DNA of 64,000 nucleotides from an uncultured Sulfurovum sp. (GTDB lineage Bacteria; Campylobacterota; Campylobacteria; Campylobacterales; Sulfurovaceae), in the NCBI GenBank assembly GCA_913055205.1, contig CAJXJN010000010.1, positions 1 through 64,000 of the forward strand. Reading direction: 5' to 3'. A program made the translations under genes and the position numbers. This document shows positions 37,208 to 45,919 of the stretch, in pieces (position 1 is the stretch's first letter; each line of letters begins with the position of its first letter). A model generated the notes under the pieces. That model ran no database searches. It was not told where the DNA came from and saw only the letters and a program-made list of their open reading frames with translations.

Positions 37208-38481
37208 TACTCATCTTCAGGACATCCATATATGATGCATCTCAGGCGTTCTTTATAGGCTTCATCATCATAACTGTCTACACGTGCAACACCCTCTTCA
37301 AATGCTGTTCTGGCAACAGCAGAGGCAACCCATATAAGTGCTTCTTTATTGAATGGTAATGGGATGATATGCTCTTTCCCGTACTCTATATGGTCATTAT
37401 GATAAGCTGCTTTTACATAGTATGGTACAGGCTCTTTTGCCAGCGTTGCAAGTGCTTTGGCTGCTGCCATTTTCATACCTTCAGTGATCTTCTTCGCTCG
37501 TACATCCAGTGCCCCTCTAAAGATAAAAGGAAAACCAAGTACATTATTTGTCTGGTTAGGATAGTCGGAACGCCCTGTTGCAATGATAGCATCATCTCTT
37601 ACCTCTTTTATCTCCTCAGGGAGTATCTCCGGTACAGGGTTTGCCAAGGCAAAGATGACTGGTTCAGGTGCCATCTTGGCTACCATCTCTTTTGTGAGCG
37701 CTCCTGCAACACTCAGTCCCAAGAACATATCTGCCCCTTCTATGGCTTCATAGAGTCTTGTTGCTGCCGTCTCTACGGCAAAGGGCATTTTGTACTTGTT
37801 AAGGTCTGTTCTATTGGTATTGATCACCCCTTTAGAGTCACACATGATAATATGTCTTACACCTAAAGCCTGATACATCTTCGCACATGAAATACCTGCT
37901 GCACCTGCTCCATTAATGACTATTTTGATCTCATCTACTTTTTTGCCTGTCAGTTCTAAAACATTCATGAGTCCAGCCGTAGTGATAATAGCTGTACCGT
38001 GTTGGTCATCATGAAATACAGGGATATCCAGTTCTTCTTTAAGTATGCGTTCTATCTCAAAACATTTAGGTGCTTTAATGTCTTCAAGGTTGATACCGCC
38101 AAACGTAGGAGCAATGGCTTTACATGTAGCAACTATCTCCTCCACACTGTGTACATCCAACTCTATGTCAAAGGCATCCACATTGGCAAACTTTTTAAAG
38201 AGTACCGATTTCCCTTCCATCACAGGTTTGGAAGCAAGCGGACCGATGTCTCCAAGACCCAGTACTGCTGTACCGTCAGAGACGACAGCAACAAGATTTG
38301 CACGGTTGGTATATTCAAAAGAGAGGTTTTCATCTTTGGCTATCTCAAGGCAAGGTATAGCTACCCCGGGAGTGTACGCAAGGGAAAGTTCATATTGGGA
38401 GTCACAAGGCTTAGTCAGGTCTATACCTATCTTTCCCTGTTTATGATATGCTAATACTTTTTCTTTGGTTATTTCTGACAT
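37207..38481 (-). CDS. maeB: Malic enzyme
   Basis: Oxidative decarboxylation of malate to pyruvate with NAD(P), or its reverse, linking the reductive TCA cycle to pyruvate. The 424-residue length is the short bacterial form without the phosphotransacetylase domain. It has SLAYTPGVA, the VSDGTAVLGLGDIG motif, DDQHGTA, a GAGAAGI nucleotide-binding motif, GRSDYPNQTNNVLGFPFIFRG and the catalytic-type GPLASKPVMEGK lysine. The stop codon abuts the tandem repeat array. Confidence 0.95.
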   Translation of the reverse strand: MSEITKEKVLAYHKQGKIGIDLTKPCDSQYELSLAYTPGVAIPCLEIAKDENLSFEYTNRANLVAVVSDGTAVLGLGDIGPLASKPVMEGKSVLFKKFANVDAFDIELDVHSVEEIVATCKAIAPTFGGINLEDIKAPKCFEIERILKEELDIPVFHDDQHGTAIITTAGLMNVLELTGKKVDEIKIVINGAGAAGISCAKMYQALGVRHIIMCDSKGVINTNRTDLNKYKMPFAVETAATRLYEAIEGADMFLGLSVAGALTKEMVAKMAPEPVIFALANPVPEILPEEIKEVRDDAIIATGRSDYPNQTNNVLGFPFIFRGALDVRAKKITEGMKMAAAKALATLAKEPVPYYVKAAYHNDHIEYGKEHIIPLPFNKEALIWVASAVARTAFEEGVARVDSYDDEAYKERLRCIIYGCPEDE

Positions 38482-38544
38482 AGATTACCTTGTAATTATA
38501 GATAAACTATTATACATCAACTATGTTAAGGGGAGCTCTATATC

Positions 38545-39015
38545 CTACTCAAAATACTCTTCTATAATTTGAGGGAAGAGCTTCATTGTTTTTTGTGCTT
38601 TGTCTATCTTAGGTTGAAACACTTCTTGGCTTGCCGGGAAGTTAGTCATAAGCTCTGTATAGATAGCGATCTTCTCTTCCATATGATTTTCCAATGCATC
38701 AAGTACTGCTTGCATATTTTCTTTGCTTGTTGCATACTTCATAAGAAGTTCAAACATACGTTTACGAGGGTGTATAGCCATAGAGTCACCTGCTGCAAGA
38801 GCGATCTCTTTGATATCCCAGCGTGAAATGTAAATACCACTTACATGTGGGGCGATGAGCTTCGCATAGAGGGCTTCTGTGTAAGAAGGGTAATCTTTCA
38901 GGTCTACCTCTTCATCACTCTCACAAGAACCATCTGCACAAAATGCCGGGTTACCGTTAAAATTCTTAGAGTTAAACTCTTCAAACTCTTTTCTTAAATC
39001 ATCCATATCTCTCAT
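38545..39015 (-). CDS. Conserved-looking helical protein near a molybdoenzyme cluster, function unknown
   Basis: A 156-residue cytoplasmic protein, mostly helical, with two cysteines in a short acidic N-terminal region (FCADGSC). AAGGAAA precedes the ATG. I do not recognise the family. The size, helicity and position downstream of TorD-like and ferredoxin genes are compatible with an assembly factor for the molybdoenzyme, but that is only context. Confidence 0.6.
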   Translation of the reverse strand: MRDMDDLRKEFEEFNSKNFNGNPAFCADGSCESDEEVDLKDYPSYTEALYAKLIAPHVSGIYISRWDIKEIALAAGDSMAIHPRKRMFELLMKYATSKENMQAVLDALENHMEEKIAIYTELMTNFPASQEVFQPKIDKAQKTMKLFPQIIEEYFE

Positions 39016-39030
39016 TATTTTTCCTTTATT

Positions 39031-39116
39031 CGTCGTCCTCGTACTTGATACAGGGATCCATTAACTTTAATAATAGCCTAAATTTGTAGATTCCCGTGTC
39101 AAGCACGAGAATGACA
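39031..39116. repeat. Inverted pair of GTCATYCTCG-family repeats
   Basis: The left copy (39031-39060, CGTCGTCCTCGTACTTGATA...) and right copy (39088-39116, AGATTCCCGTGTCAAGCACG...) are imperfect reverse complements about 27 bp apart, and each is itself palindromic. Together they can form a long hairpin between two minus-strand genes and might attenuate transcription. Confidence 0.7.
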
Positions 39117-39123
39117 GGCTAAT

Positions 39124-39594
39124 TTACATTCCAATCAACAGTGGAATATCATCCACATCTATTTTGGCATCATACCATCTGTTTGCTATGAGCATCATCT
39201 TTGCCACAAAAAGTATTTGGTCATCTAAAAATTCCGGTTGATCAAAAAGTGCTTTTGCCTCATCATCTAAACAAAATCCTTTGACCTTACCCTCTTGGAC
39301 CTCTATGAAATCCACTCTACCTTCTCGTTGGCTTACTTCATCCAAACTGTCACAGTAAGAGACAGCTTTGGTCTGAAACTCTCTTTCTATCATCATTTTA
39401 TCAACTTTTGACTCTCCTACATTTGTCATTGTAAAATCAAAGTGTTCATCGGTAATATTGAGAGCAATTGCCGTTGCATTGATACTATTATGCTTCATGA
39501 TCTTGTTAAAATACTTTCGCATATACCCAGTTTGTGCATTATGCCCAAGGATAGTACAAAGACCTGTATCAGGTTTAATTTCATGTGGTTGCAT
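39124..39594 (-). CDS. Unknown protein, faint resemblance to the shikimate-dehydrogenase N-terminal domain
   Basis: 156 residues, no signal peptide. The opening TGLCTILGHNAQTGYM...NKIMKHNSINATAIAL recalls the substrate-binding start of AroE-like proteins, but no NAD(P)-binding domain follows. The name should therefore not be transferred. It lies within the molybdoenzyme accessory cluster, downstream of the ferredoxin gene. Confidence 0.55.
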   Translation of the reverse strand: MQPHEIKPDTGLCTILGHNAQTGYMRKYFNKIMKHNSINATAIALNITDEHFDFTMTNVGESKVDKMMIEREFQTKAVSYCDSLDEVSQREGRVDFIEVQEGKVKGFCLDDEAKALFDQPEFLDDQILFVAKMMLIANRWYDAKIDVDDIPLLIGM

Positions 39595-39617
39595 CTATAT
39601 CTCCCATTTCACAAGGG

Positions 39618-40733
39618 TCAAGGCTCACTGCTTTCCCCTCTCATTCTCTTCGCATTGTTATGTAAGAACATCGCTTCTTCCTCTTCCACCAAACAGCGTG
39701 GACAAGCCTGTTCTCCACCTGTGTAAGTAAAGTTATTACCACACTCATTACAGCGTTTGATGTTGAAAGTTGCCAGTGTTCTTTGTCTCGGTTCAAAAAA
39801 CTCTTTTATTTCAAATCCACTTTGAAGTTGTATGGAGTTTGGTTCACATACATCATGACAAAGATGACACTTCACGCAAAGCATCGCATCAAAGTTGATA
39901 AGTGAAAATTTACCATTTGAACTCAATGCTCCTGTCGGACAGATACGGTAACAGATCTGACAGTTCGTACAGCTGTCATCTACAAACTTTTGAGAGACAA
40001 AGCTTACCTCTTCCTGGGGCAATACTTCAAAGGTATCAGGTACTCCTGCACGTTTCAATGTAGTAAAAAGTATCTTTCTTTTATCAGGCAGATGTTTATC
40101 TTTGATCTTGGCAATGACAGAAGCATCTATCTCAAAGTGTTGCAATTCTTCTGCATCTACTGCATCATCAAAGGCTTTTTTATGTTTAATAGCACCTTTT
40201 ACAGAGGCAGCACTTAAAAAATCTCGTCTACTGCTGACCGTTTTCTCTTCAGAGACTTTTGTATCAGTTGTCTCTTCTTCTACATGGTTGGTCAAAAGTA
40301 CCTTATCACAAAAGCTTGAGAGTACAAAGTTTGCCTCTTCTATACGGTTCTCGATCTGTTCAAAAAGGTGTGTACCTTCCTCATAGCCGTTCAGATCAAT
40401 AGTAATAGGTTCATCGCTTGCCAAAGCCAAAGAGAGTAGATGCTCTACACTCAGAATAGAGATACAAGGCACATTGATCTTCGCGGAGATCAACCTTACT
40501 TTTGACTCAAGAAACGTAAAAAAGAACTCTGTTACAGAAAAGTCTGAAAGGGCAAAAGCTTCAGTAGGACATACCCCTACACACGCAGCCGCTTCTACAC
40601 CTGTAGAGAGTGCAAAACTTGGTAAGTTCTCTACTATCTGTATAGCATCAGGGCAGGCATCCACACACTTGGTACACTGTGAGAATTTACTTGTTGCTCG
40701 TACACAAGAGGCAACATCAAAATGTAACTTCAT
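39618..40733 (-). CDS. Multi-cluster ferredoxin-like protein with an internal twin-arginine motif
   Basis: A 371-residue iron-sulfur protein. The N-terminal part has CTKCVDACP (20-28) and CVGVCP (51-56). The C-terminal part has CTNCQICYRICP and CVKCHLCHDVCEP, then a zinc-ribbon-like CNECG...CPRC. Between them, at 167-181, is SSRRDFLSAASVKGA, which resembles the start of a Tat signal but lies in mid-protein. The gene may descend from a fusion. It is 3 nt from the TorD-like gene and probably delivers electrons to, or helps mature, the molybdoenzyme. Confidence 0.75.
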   Translation of the reverse strand: MKLHFDVASCVRATSKFSQCTKCVDACPDAIQIVENLPSFALSTGVEAAACVGVCPTEAFALSDFSVTEFFFTFLESKVRLISAKINVPCISILSVEHLLSLALASDEPITIDLNGYEEGTHLFEQIENRIEEANFVLSSFCDKVLLTNHVEEETTDTKVSEEKTVSSRRDFLSAASVKGAIKHKKAFDDAVDAEELQHFEIDASVIAKIKDKHLPDKRKILFTTLKRAGVPDTFEVLPQEEVSFVSQKFVDDSCTNCQICYRICPTGALSSNGKFSLINFDAMLCVKCHLCHDVCEPNSIQLQSGFEIKEFFEPRQRTLATFNIKRCNECGNNFTYTGGEQACPRCLVEEEEAMFLHNNAKRMRGESSEP

Positions 40734-40736
40734 TGA

Positions 40737-41390
40737 CTATCCAACACTAGGCTCTGTACAATGCTCTGTCAGTTTTGCCGTCACATACTCAAAATCACTC
40801 AGCAAGAACTCTAAGGTAAGCTCTGCACCATCATGATAGAGTGGTGTACGAGACTCACGTTTGGCATTGATAAGAAAAAGCGGTGTCCACTCAAGAAGAT
40901 GCTCTTTAAGGAAAGCTCTTTGCACTTCAAGTAACTCACATACACCCTCTTTGTCTTCTGCTTCTAAGGCTTTTTGCATCGCTGTACAGAGCATATACAT
41001 GAACTCCAACTCCACACCGATATGGTCAGCACTCACTACTCTGGCAGAGTCTAACTCTACACGGAAATCAAGGTCATTGTAGAGTTCAACAACAGGGTTG
41101 TCTCCTCCACTCTCTATCATTTGATCATCTCTGGTATAGAAACTCTCATAGGGCACAAGGTGCATTAAAAAGAGATTGGTAAAATCTACATTATAATACT
41201 GTTCTATCAGCTCACTGCGTGAAAGCTCTTTACGCTTAGCCCAATCTCTATAGTTAGGGAAAAATGAAAGCAGCGCCTCATCTTTCTCAATATTTTCTAA
41301 AAATTCTTCATCTACTTCTACTAACATCAATCTTGAGATCAATGCATAGATCGCTATACGGTTTTCTATCTCTTGTTTCATTACATTCAT
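40737..41390 (-). CDS. TorD/DmsD-like molybdoenzyme chaperone
   Basis: All-helical chaperone expected to bind the Tat signal of the molybdoenzyme until cofactor insertion. Family hallmarks are YNVDFTNLFL...PYESFYT, ADHIGVELEFMYMLC and FLKEHLLEWTPLF. I start at MNVMKQEIENR (217 residues). The frame is open further upstream to 41459, but those residues (EILHQVQDD) are translated palindromic repeat. The Shine-Dalgarno is poor, and Met4 (41381) is possible. Confidence 0.82.
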   Translation of the reverse strand: MNVMKQEIENRIAIYALISRLMLVEVDEEFLENIEKDEALLSFFPNYRDWAKRKELSRSELIEQYYNVDFTNLFLMHLVPYESFYTRDDQMIESGGDNPVVELYNDLDFRVELDSARVVSADHIGVELEFMYMLCTAMQKALEAEDKEGVCELLEVQRAFLKEHLLEWTPLFLINAKRESRTPLYHDGAELTLEFLLSDFEYVTAKLTEHCTEPSVG

Positions 41391-41420
41391 ATTGTTTTTT
41401 ATACCCTTATCTATGTATCT

Positions 41421-41507
41421 GTCATCCTGAACTTGATGCAGGATCTCTTTTTGTTTCAAGATTACTTTTGAATCTTAATGGGATTCTGAATCAAGGTCAG
41501 AATGACG
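41421..41507. repeat. Inverted pair of GTCATYCTGA-family repeats
   Basis: GTCATCCTGAACTTGATGCA... (41421-41447) and the imperfect reverse complement of the same type (41480-41507) face each other about 32 bp apart. This family is common between genes in many bacteria. Here it separates the molybdoenzyme operon from its TorD-like gene and extends the apparent reading frame of that gene. Confidence 0.75.
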
Positions 41508-41588
41508 TACTGTGTTATTTGGTGAACTATACCACTTTCAAGATAAATAAATCATAAGGAAAATTAGTTATCTGGAAAATCGTAGTGT

Positions 41589-41612
41589 GTAGTGTGGGCA
41601 TTCCTGCCCACA
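41589..41612 (+). repeat. Solitary GTAG-headed hairpin
   Basis: GTAG is followed at once by a perfect 8-bp stem TGTGGGCA/TGCCCACA with loop TTCC. A second GTAG lies 7 bp upstream. The plan is that of the REP elements at 16169 and 23975, but it is unpaired and has a different stem. It lies 15 bp beyond the molybdoenzyme stop codon and could also help end that transcript, though no T-run is present. Confidence 0.6.
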
Positions 41613-41626
41613 AAATTGATATAAAG

Positions 41627-44600
41627 CTATTCTGTAATTTTTACAGAATACGCTTTATGAGACAATGGCACAGCTGGACGTTTAATGTGCTTAGGTCTTC
41701 TTAATGTATCGCTACTGTCAAGTGGACGAGTCAATTTGTCTCTCCATGCTTGATAGACTTTCATGTTGTTTTCATAGTTCACATAAATATCACCGATCTG
41801 ATCATCATTAGACGCAAGCTCAATGCTTACTTTTTGGTGCCAAGCGTGGTTACCTGCGATCGGATCCGGATGTGAAGGTGCTACAGCATTCTGCCATGAA
41901 CCACTCAACCCATCCCACCAGATGTTATCGAGGTCTTTGTTGTACTCTTTGAACTGCCATGTATCTTTACGTGCCTGCATACCTTCATTAAGACCTTGAG
42001 TTGGTTTAAGTGTACCTACTTTACCATCCATAGTCATATCATAAAGTGGTGCACCCAGCCCCATAACACCAAGCTTATGCTCAAATCCTGGGATCTCTAC
42101 TGCATTTTTGAGTTTCCATCTACCGGCATGGTGTGAACACGCAAGTACACCTGGCATTGTACCTTCAGTTGGTACAGCCATCGCAATAAAGTAACCTGAT
42201 TCAAGACCGGAAACCGTATCTGTGATAGTTACTTTGATCGCATCTCCTCTTTTGATACCAAGACGTTTTGCATCTTCAGTATAGATCCAAACCGGGTTAT
42301 GGTTTTGTGAGATCTCCATAAGGTGTTTAGAGTTTACCGAACGTGTATGAATATTGTATGGCAATCTAAATACCGTGTTCAATGCAAAGTCATTCTCTTT
42401 TTCCATGAAATCATGGTGTACCTGTGTCACCAAGTGCGTCATTTTCTTTCTATCTTCTTTGTTTGTCGGATAGATAGGTATAGCATATTCAGGCCATTTC
42501 CACTCTTTAAACCACTCACAGTAGAACTCAAGTTTCTTGGAAAGTGTATGGAAACCTTGCATGATCTCACCATCGATCTCAATACCGATCGCTTTTTTCT
42601 CCCCATGTTCATGCTCAACAAGAAGTGTACCAAACGCATCTTTTTCTACTTCACTCTCATCATACTCATGACCGTGAGCAATGTATTTAGTTCCCTCTTT
42701 TCTAAGTGGTCTCTCTTGTGGTTTAAAGATGTTATCTTCTTCCAACCAAGTACCTCTGTCTCTCATCATCTCATAGTTAGGATACTTAGAGTCAGGGTAT
42801 GCTGCTTTTGCTGCTTTTCTAAGGTTAGGAAGCTTGTCAAATGCTGCCTGATACCACTCTGGGATCGTTACAGCTCTTGTTGGATCTTCTTTAGAAGCCC
42901 AATACTTTCTAACACCAAGAGAACCATCCGGATCTACATAATGAGTCATGATATTTGCCCAGAACTCTACCTCTTCCCACACTTCACCAAGACCAGCTTT
43001 AATGTGTGCTTCAAGTGTTGCTCTGGTTGGATCTTTTGGTTTCCAACCCATTTTTTCCAAAGCAACTCTAAGTGCCGGGTTACGGAAACTTAACCATCTT
43101 GACGGCTGTGTTGCTTCTGAGTGTTGGTCATGTCTCTCACCTGCAAGACCTACAGGAAGAATAAAGTCACAATACCAGTTCGTCTCAGACCATGTAGGTG
43201 AAAGGTTAAATGAGAGTTCAATTTTATCTTCTCTTTTAAGTGCTTCGATCCATCTGAATCCATCCGGGTTGATCCATACCGGGTTATACATACGAGGGAT
43301 CCAAACAGCCAATTTCTCAGGAACTTTAAGTCCTTTAGAGTTCCACTTGTTTCTCCACTCATCATCTAAAAGAAGGTGAGGCATAATATGACTCATCTCA
43401 TAAGAACTTAGTGGATACTCAGGTGGCCAGGCGATCTCATTCCATACATCTACTTTTGGTGGTCTTTCTCCAGCTTGTGCTGCTGCATCACCTTTACCGT
43501 TGACAGAGATAACATGCCAGTGGTGTAAGCCTACTCCACCTTTATCCCCAGCCATTGCACCACGAAGAACAAATGGTAGGAATCCTGCTCTCGCGATCAT
43601 CCATCCGCCTTTGTGACCGATCGGTCCTGCTCTCCAGATGTATGTTGCTACTCTGGCACCTGCATCGATGAACATGTCATAAAGTTTCTCTACGATTCTT
43701 TTCTCGATACGACACTCTTCAGCTACAAAATCAAGTGTATAAGGACTATACATCTCAGCGATCATCGTAATGAAGTCTTCATATGTATCACCCTGTGGCA
43801 CAGATTTGATATACTTTTTCTCTACAAGGTATGCAAGATACTCTCTGTCTGCCATAAGTCTGTCCCAGTTCACCCAGTTTTTCACAAACTCGTGGTTCAC
43901 CAGGTCTTCACCATTAAGACCTTTTTCATTCAGAATCCTGTTTGCAAGGTAGAGATAGAGTGCTGTCTCGGTCCCTGGCCAGCAAGGTACCCATAGGTCT
44001 GCCATACCGGCAGAGTTAGAGAGTCTTGGATCCATAACAACAAGTTTTGCACCTTTTTTACGTGCATCAGCGATACGTCCCGCTGCCTGTTGGAAGTAGT
44101 GACCTGCATCTGCTGCATGAGAAGATTGAAGGAAGATCAACTTCGCATTAGACCAATCCGGAGAGTTTCTATCATCATTCGACCACTGGATCGTACCTTG
44201 TCTCGCACCTGCAGAACAGATGTTTGTATGAGAATCATACCCGTCAAGGCCCATAGAGTGTGGTACACGGTGACCGAAACCATTTTCGTTTGGGCGACCA
44301 ACATGATACATGATCGATTTTTTAGAGATCTCATCACCTTTTTTAAGTGTATCGTGCATTTTCTGCCCGATCTCTTTCATCGCTTCATCCCAAGTGGTTC
44401 TTACCCATTTACCTTCACCTCTTTTAGAACCTGGCGCTCTTTTAAGTGGGAAAGGGATTCTGTCAGGATCGTACATTTGTGACTGAGTTGCATAACCCTT
44501 CGCACAGTTTCTACCACGGCTACCTGCGTGAAGCGGGTTACCCATGTATTTACGAACCGCAAGTTGTCCACCTTTTTTATAAGTAGAAAGGTCAACCCAT

Positions 44601-44959
44601 GCAGTCAGACCACATGATGCTTCACAGTTTGAACATGATGTAGGAACAAGCATATATTCAGTAGCTTTGATACCTTCTGGATTTGCTTCACTTTGTACAC
44701 CATTTCTACCTGTACCACCTCTTTTCCAGTCATTACCATCTAACTCAGTAAAGCTATCCCACTCTTCAAGTGGCGGATAGAATGAAAGTGTCTTAGGTGT
44801 AGGTGTAAACTTGCTGTCCGCAACAGCCGGTGTATCCGCTACAGTTTTAAATACACCTGCAGCAAGCGTTGCACCTGCTACAGAGTAGACTGTACCTTTT
44901 AGAAAAGTTCTTCTACTCTCTACAAAAGAAGGTTGTTCATTATTCATTGATTTTGTCAT
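41627..44959 (-). CDS. Tat-exported molybdopterin oxidoreductase, Psr/Phs/Soe-like catalytic subunit
   Basis: A DMSO-reductase-family enzyme of 1110 residues with a Tat signal (SRRTFLKG, 15-22) and a [4Fe-4S] motif Cys109, Cys112, Cys116, Cys152. The likely molybdenum ligand is the cysteine in TNICSAGAR. With the next two upstream genes (four-cluster ferredoxin and NrfD-type anchor) it forms a periplasmic membrane-bound complex. Candidates are polysulfide or thiosulfate reductase and sulfite-oxidising Soe-type enzyme; the sequence alone does not decide. The neighbouring sox operon favours a sulfur substrate. Confidence 0.82.
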   Translation of the reverse strand: MTKSMNNEQPSFVESRRTFLKGTVYSVAGATLAAGVFKTVADTPAVADSKFTPTPKTLSFYPPLEEWDSFTELDGNDWKRGGTGRNGVQSEANPEGIKATEYMLVPTSCSNCEASCGLTAWVDLSTYKKGGQLAVRKYMGNPLHAGSRGRNCAKGYATQSQMYDPDRIPFPLKRAPGSKRGEGKWVRTTWDEAMKEIGQKMHDTLKKGDEISKKSIMYHVGRPNENGFGHRVPHSMGLDGYDSHTNICSAGARQGTIQWSNDDRNSPDWSNAKLIFLQSSHAADAGHYFQQAAGRIADARKKGAKLVVMDPRLSNSAGMADLWVPCWPGTETALYLYLANRILNEKGLNGEDLVNHEFVKNWVNWDRLMADREYLAYLVEKKYIKSVPQGDTYEDFITMIAEMYSPYTLDFVAEECRIEKRIVEKLYDMFIDAGARVATYIWRAGPIGHKGGWMIARAGFLPFVLRGAMAGDKGGVGLHHWHVISVNGKGDAAAQAGERPPKVDVWNEIAWPPEYPLSSYEMSHIMPHLLLDDEWRNKWNSKGLKVPEKLAVWIPRMYNPVWINPDGFRWIEALKREDKIELSFNLSPTWSETNWYCDFILPVGLAGERHDQHSEATQPSRWLSFRNPALRVALEKMGWKPKDPTRATLEAHIKAGLGEVWEEVEFWANIMTHYVDPDGSLGVRKYWASKEDPTRAVTIPEWYQAAFDKLPNLRKAAKAAYPDSKYPNYEMMRDRGTWLEEDNIFKPQERPLRKEGTKYIAHGHEYDESEVEKDAFGTLLVEHEHGEKKAIGIEIDGEIMQGFHTLSKKLEFYCEWFKEWKWPEYAIPIYPTNKEDRKKMTHLVTQVHHDFMEKENDFALNTVFRLPYNIHTRSVNSKHLMEISQNHNPVWIYTEDAKRLGIKRGDAIKVTITDTVSGLESGYFIAMAVPTEGTMPGVLACSHHAGRWKLKNAVEIPGFEHKLGVMGLGAPLYDMTMDGKVGTLKPTQGLNEGMQARKDTWQFKEYNKDLDNIWWDGLSGSWQNAVAPSHPDPIAGNHAWHQKVSIELASNDDQIGDIYVNYENNMKVYQAWRDKLTRPLDSSDTLRRPKHIKRPAVPLSHKAYSVKITE

Positions 44960-44970
44960 ACATATACTCC

Positions 44971-45918
44971 TTAACTCAACGGTAGCATTTGTGGAATTTT
45001 AAGCCATACATCTTTTGCAAGATACAGCCCTACCAATGCTAATAATGCTGCGAATCTAAGCAGCGTTTTATTGTCACTCTTCATATTGCTTACTGCTAAG
45101 AAGAATGGGATGATAAATCCAAGTACCATACCGAACCAAAATTCTACATTATACTCACCACCTGCATGTACATATGCCAGCGTTGCTTCTGCTTCAGCTG
45201 ATTTGAATGAGAAGAAATACTCACCCATATACATCATAAAACTAAAGAATGTGGCAATGGCTAAAACAAGTGCCAGATCTTTTCTAGTCTCTTTACTCCA
45301 AGAGCCAGACACAAAGATCAATGCTGCGGAACCAGCCAAAAGTGCTGCCCACATCATTTGCATAACTTCTGCCGGTGCCTGCCATAACTCTCTTGCACTT
45401 GACTCAGCCATAATGATCGCTGTATAGAGTGTCACCGGGATCGCCAGGAAAACAACAAACGGGAAGATTTTCTCATAAAAACCGCTTATCCCTCTTACTG
45501 ATTTTCCAATAGCACAGTTCTTTCTGAAGTCAGGGAATGCATCAAATCCACCGATAAGCATCATCACTGTTACAAGTCCTGTAAAGAGTGAAGCCATCCA
45601 TGCACCTACGGTGATCGCTGAAGTCCAGTGCGGGTGCAAGAAAATGTTGATCATTCTATACGGTTGGTGAAGATCCACCAAAGTAAAGAGTAGGAACACA
45701 TTCAAAGCAATGAATGAGATAAGAGGCATGATCCATCTAAGGTTCGGCATTTCCTCTTTTTTATGTCTATAAAGCAAGAATGCTCCTACCAGGATAACCC
45801 CGGTACCGATACTTTTTGCCCACATATTGAGTGTGATCATCCAACCCCAAATAATACCCGGAAGTGCAACATCCAATGTTACAACAGCTTGTGTTGCATG
45901 TATTGTATTTTCTACCAT
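44971..45918 (-). CDS. NrfD/PsrC-type membrane anchor subunit
   Basis: About 315 residues with eight or so membrane helices and no heme motif, as in NrfD/PsrC quinone-reactive anchors. It exchanges electrons between menaquinone and the ferredoxin subunit. I start at MVENTIHATQ, preceded by GGAGGTC and directly after the ferredoxin-gene stop; the in-frame ATG at 45966 would overlap that gene by 47 bp. Confidence 0.88.
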   Translation of the reverse strand: MVENTIHATQAVVTLDVALPGIIWGWMITLNMWAKSIGTGVILVGAFLLYRHKKEEMPNLRWIMPLISFIALNVFLLFTLVDLHQPYRMINIFLHPHWTSAITVGAWMASLFTGLVTVMMLIGGFDAFPDFRKNCAIGKSVRGISGFYEKIFPFVVFLAIPVTLYTAIIMAESSARELWQAPAEVMQMMWAALLAGSAALIFVSGSWSKETRKDLALVLAIATFFSFMMYMGEYFFSFKSAEAEATLAYVHAGGEYNVEFWFGMVLGFIIPFFLAVSNMKSDNKTLLRFAALLALVGLYLAKDVWLKIPQMLPLS

Positions 45919-45919
45919 C

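Noticed and set aside
41391-41459. N-terminal extension of the TorD-like protein
   Set aside because: The extra residues (EILHQVQDD) are translation of a palindromic intergenic repeat; the family begins at the later methionines.
42323-43093. 256-codon frame opposite the molybdoenzyme gene
   Set aside because: It is an antisense shadow; its peptide shows no family features and the sense frame is conserved throughout.
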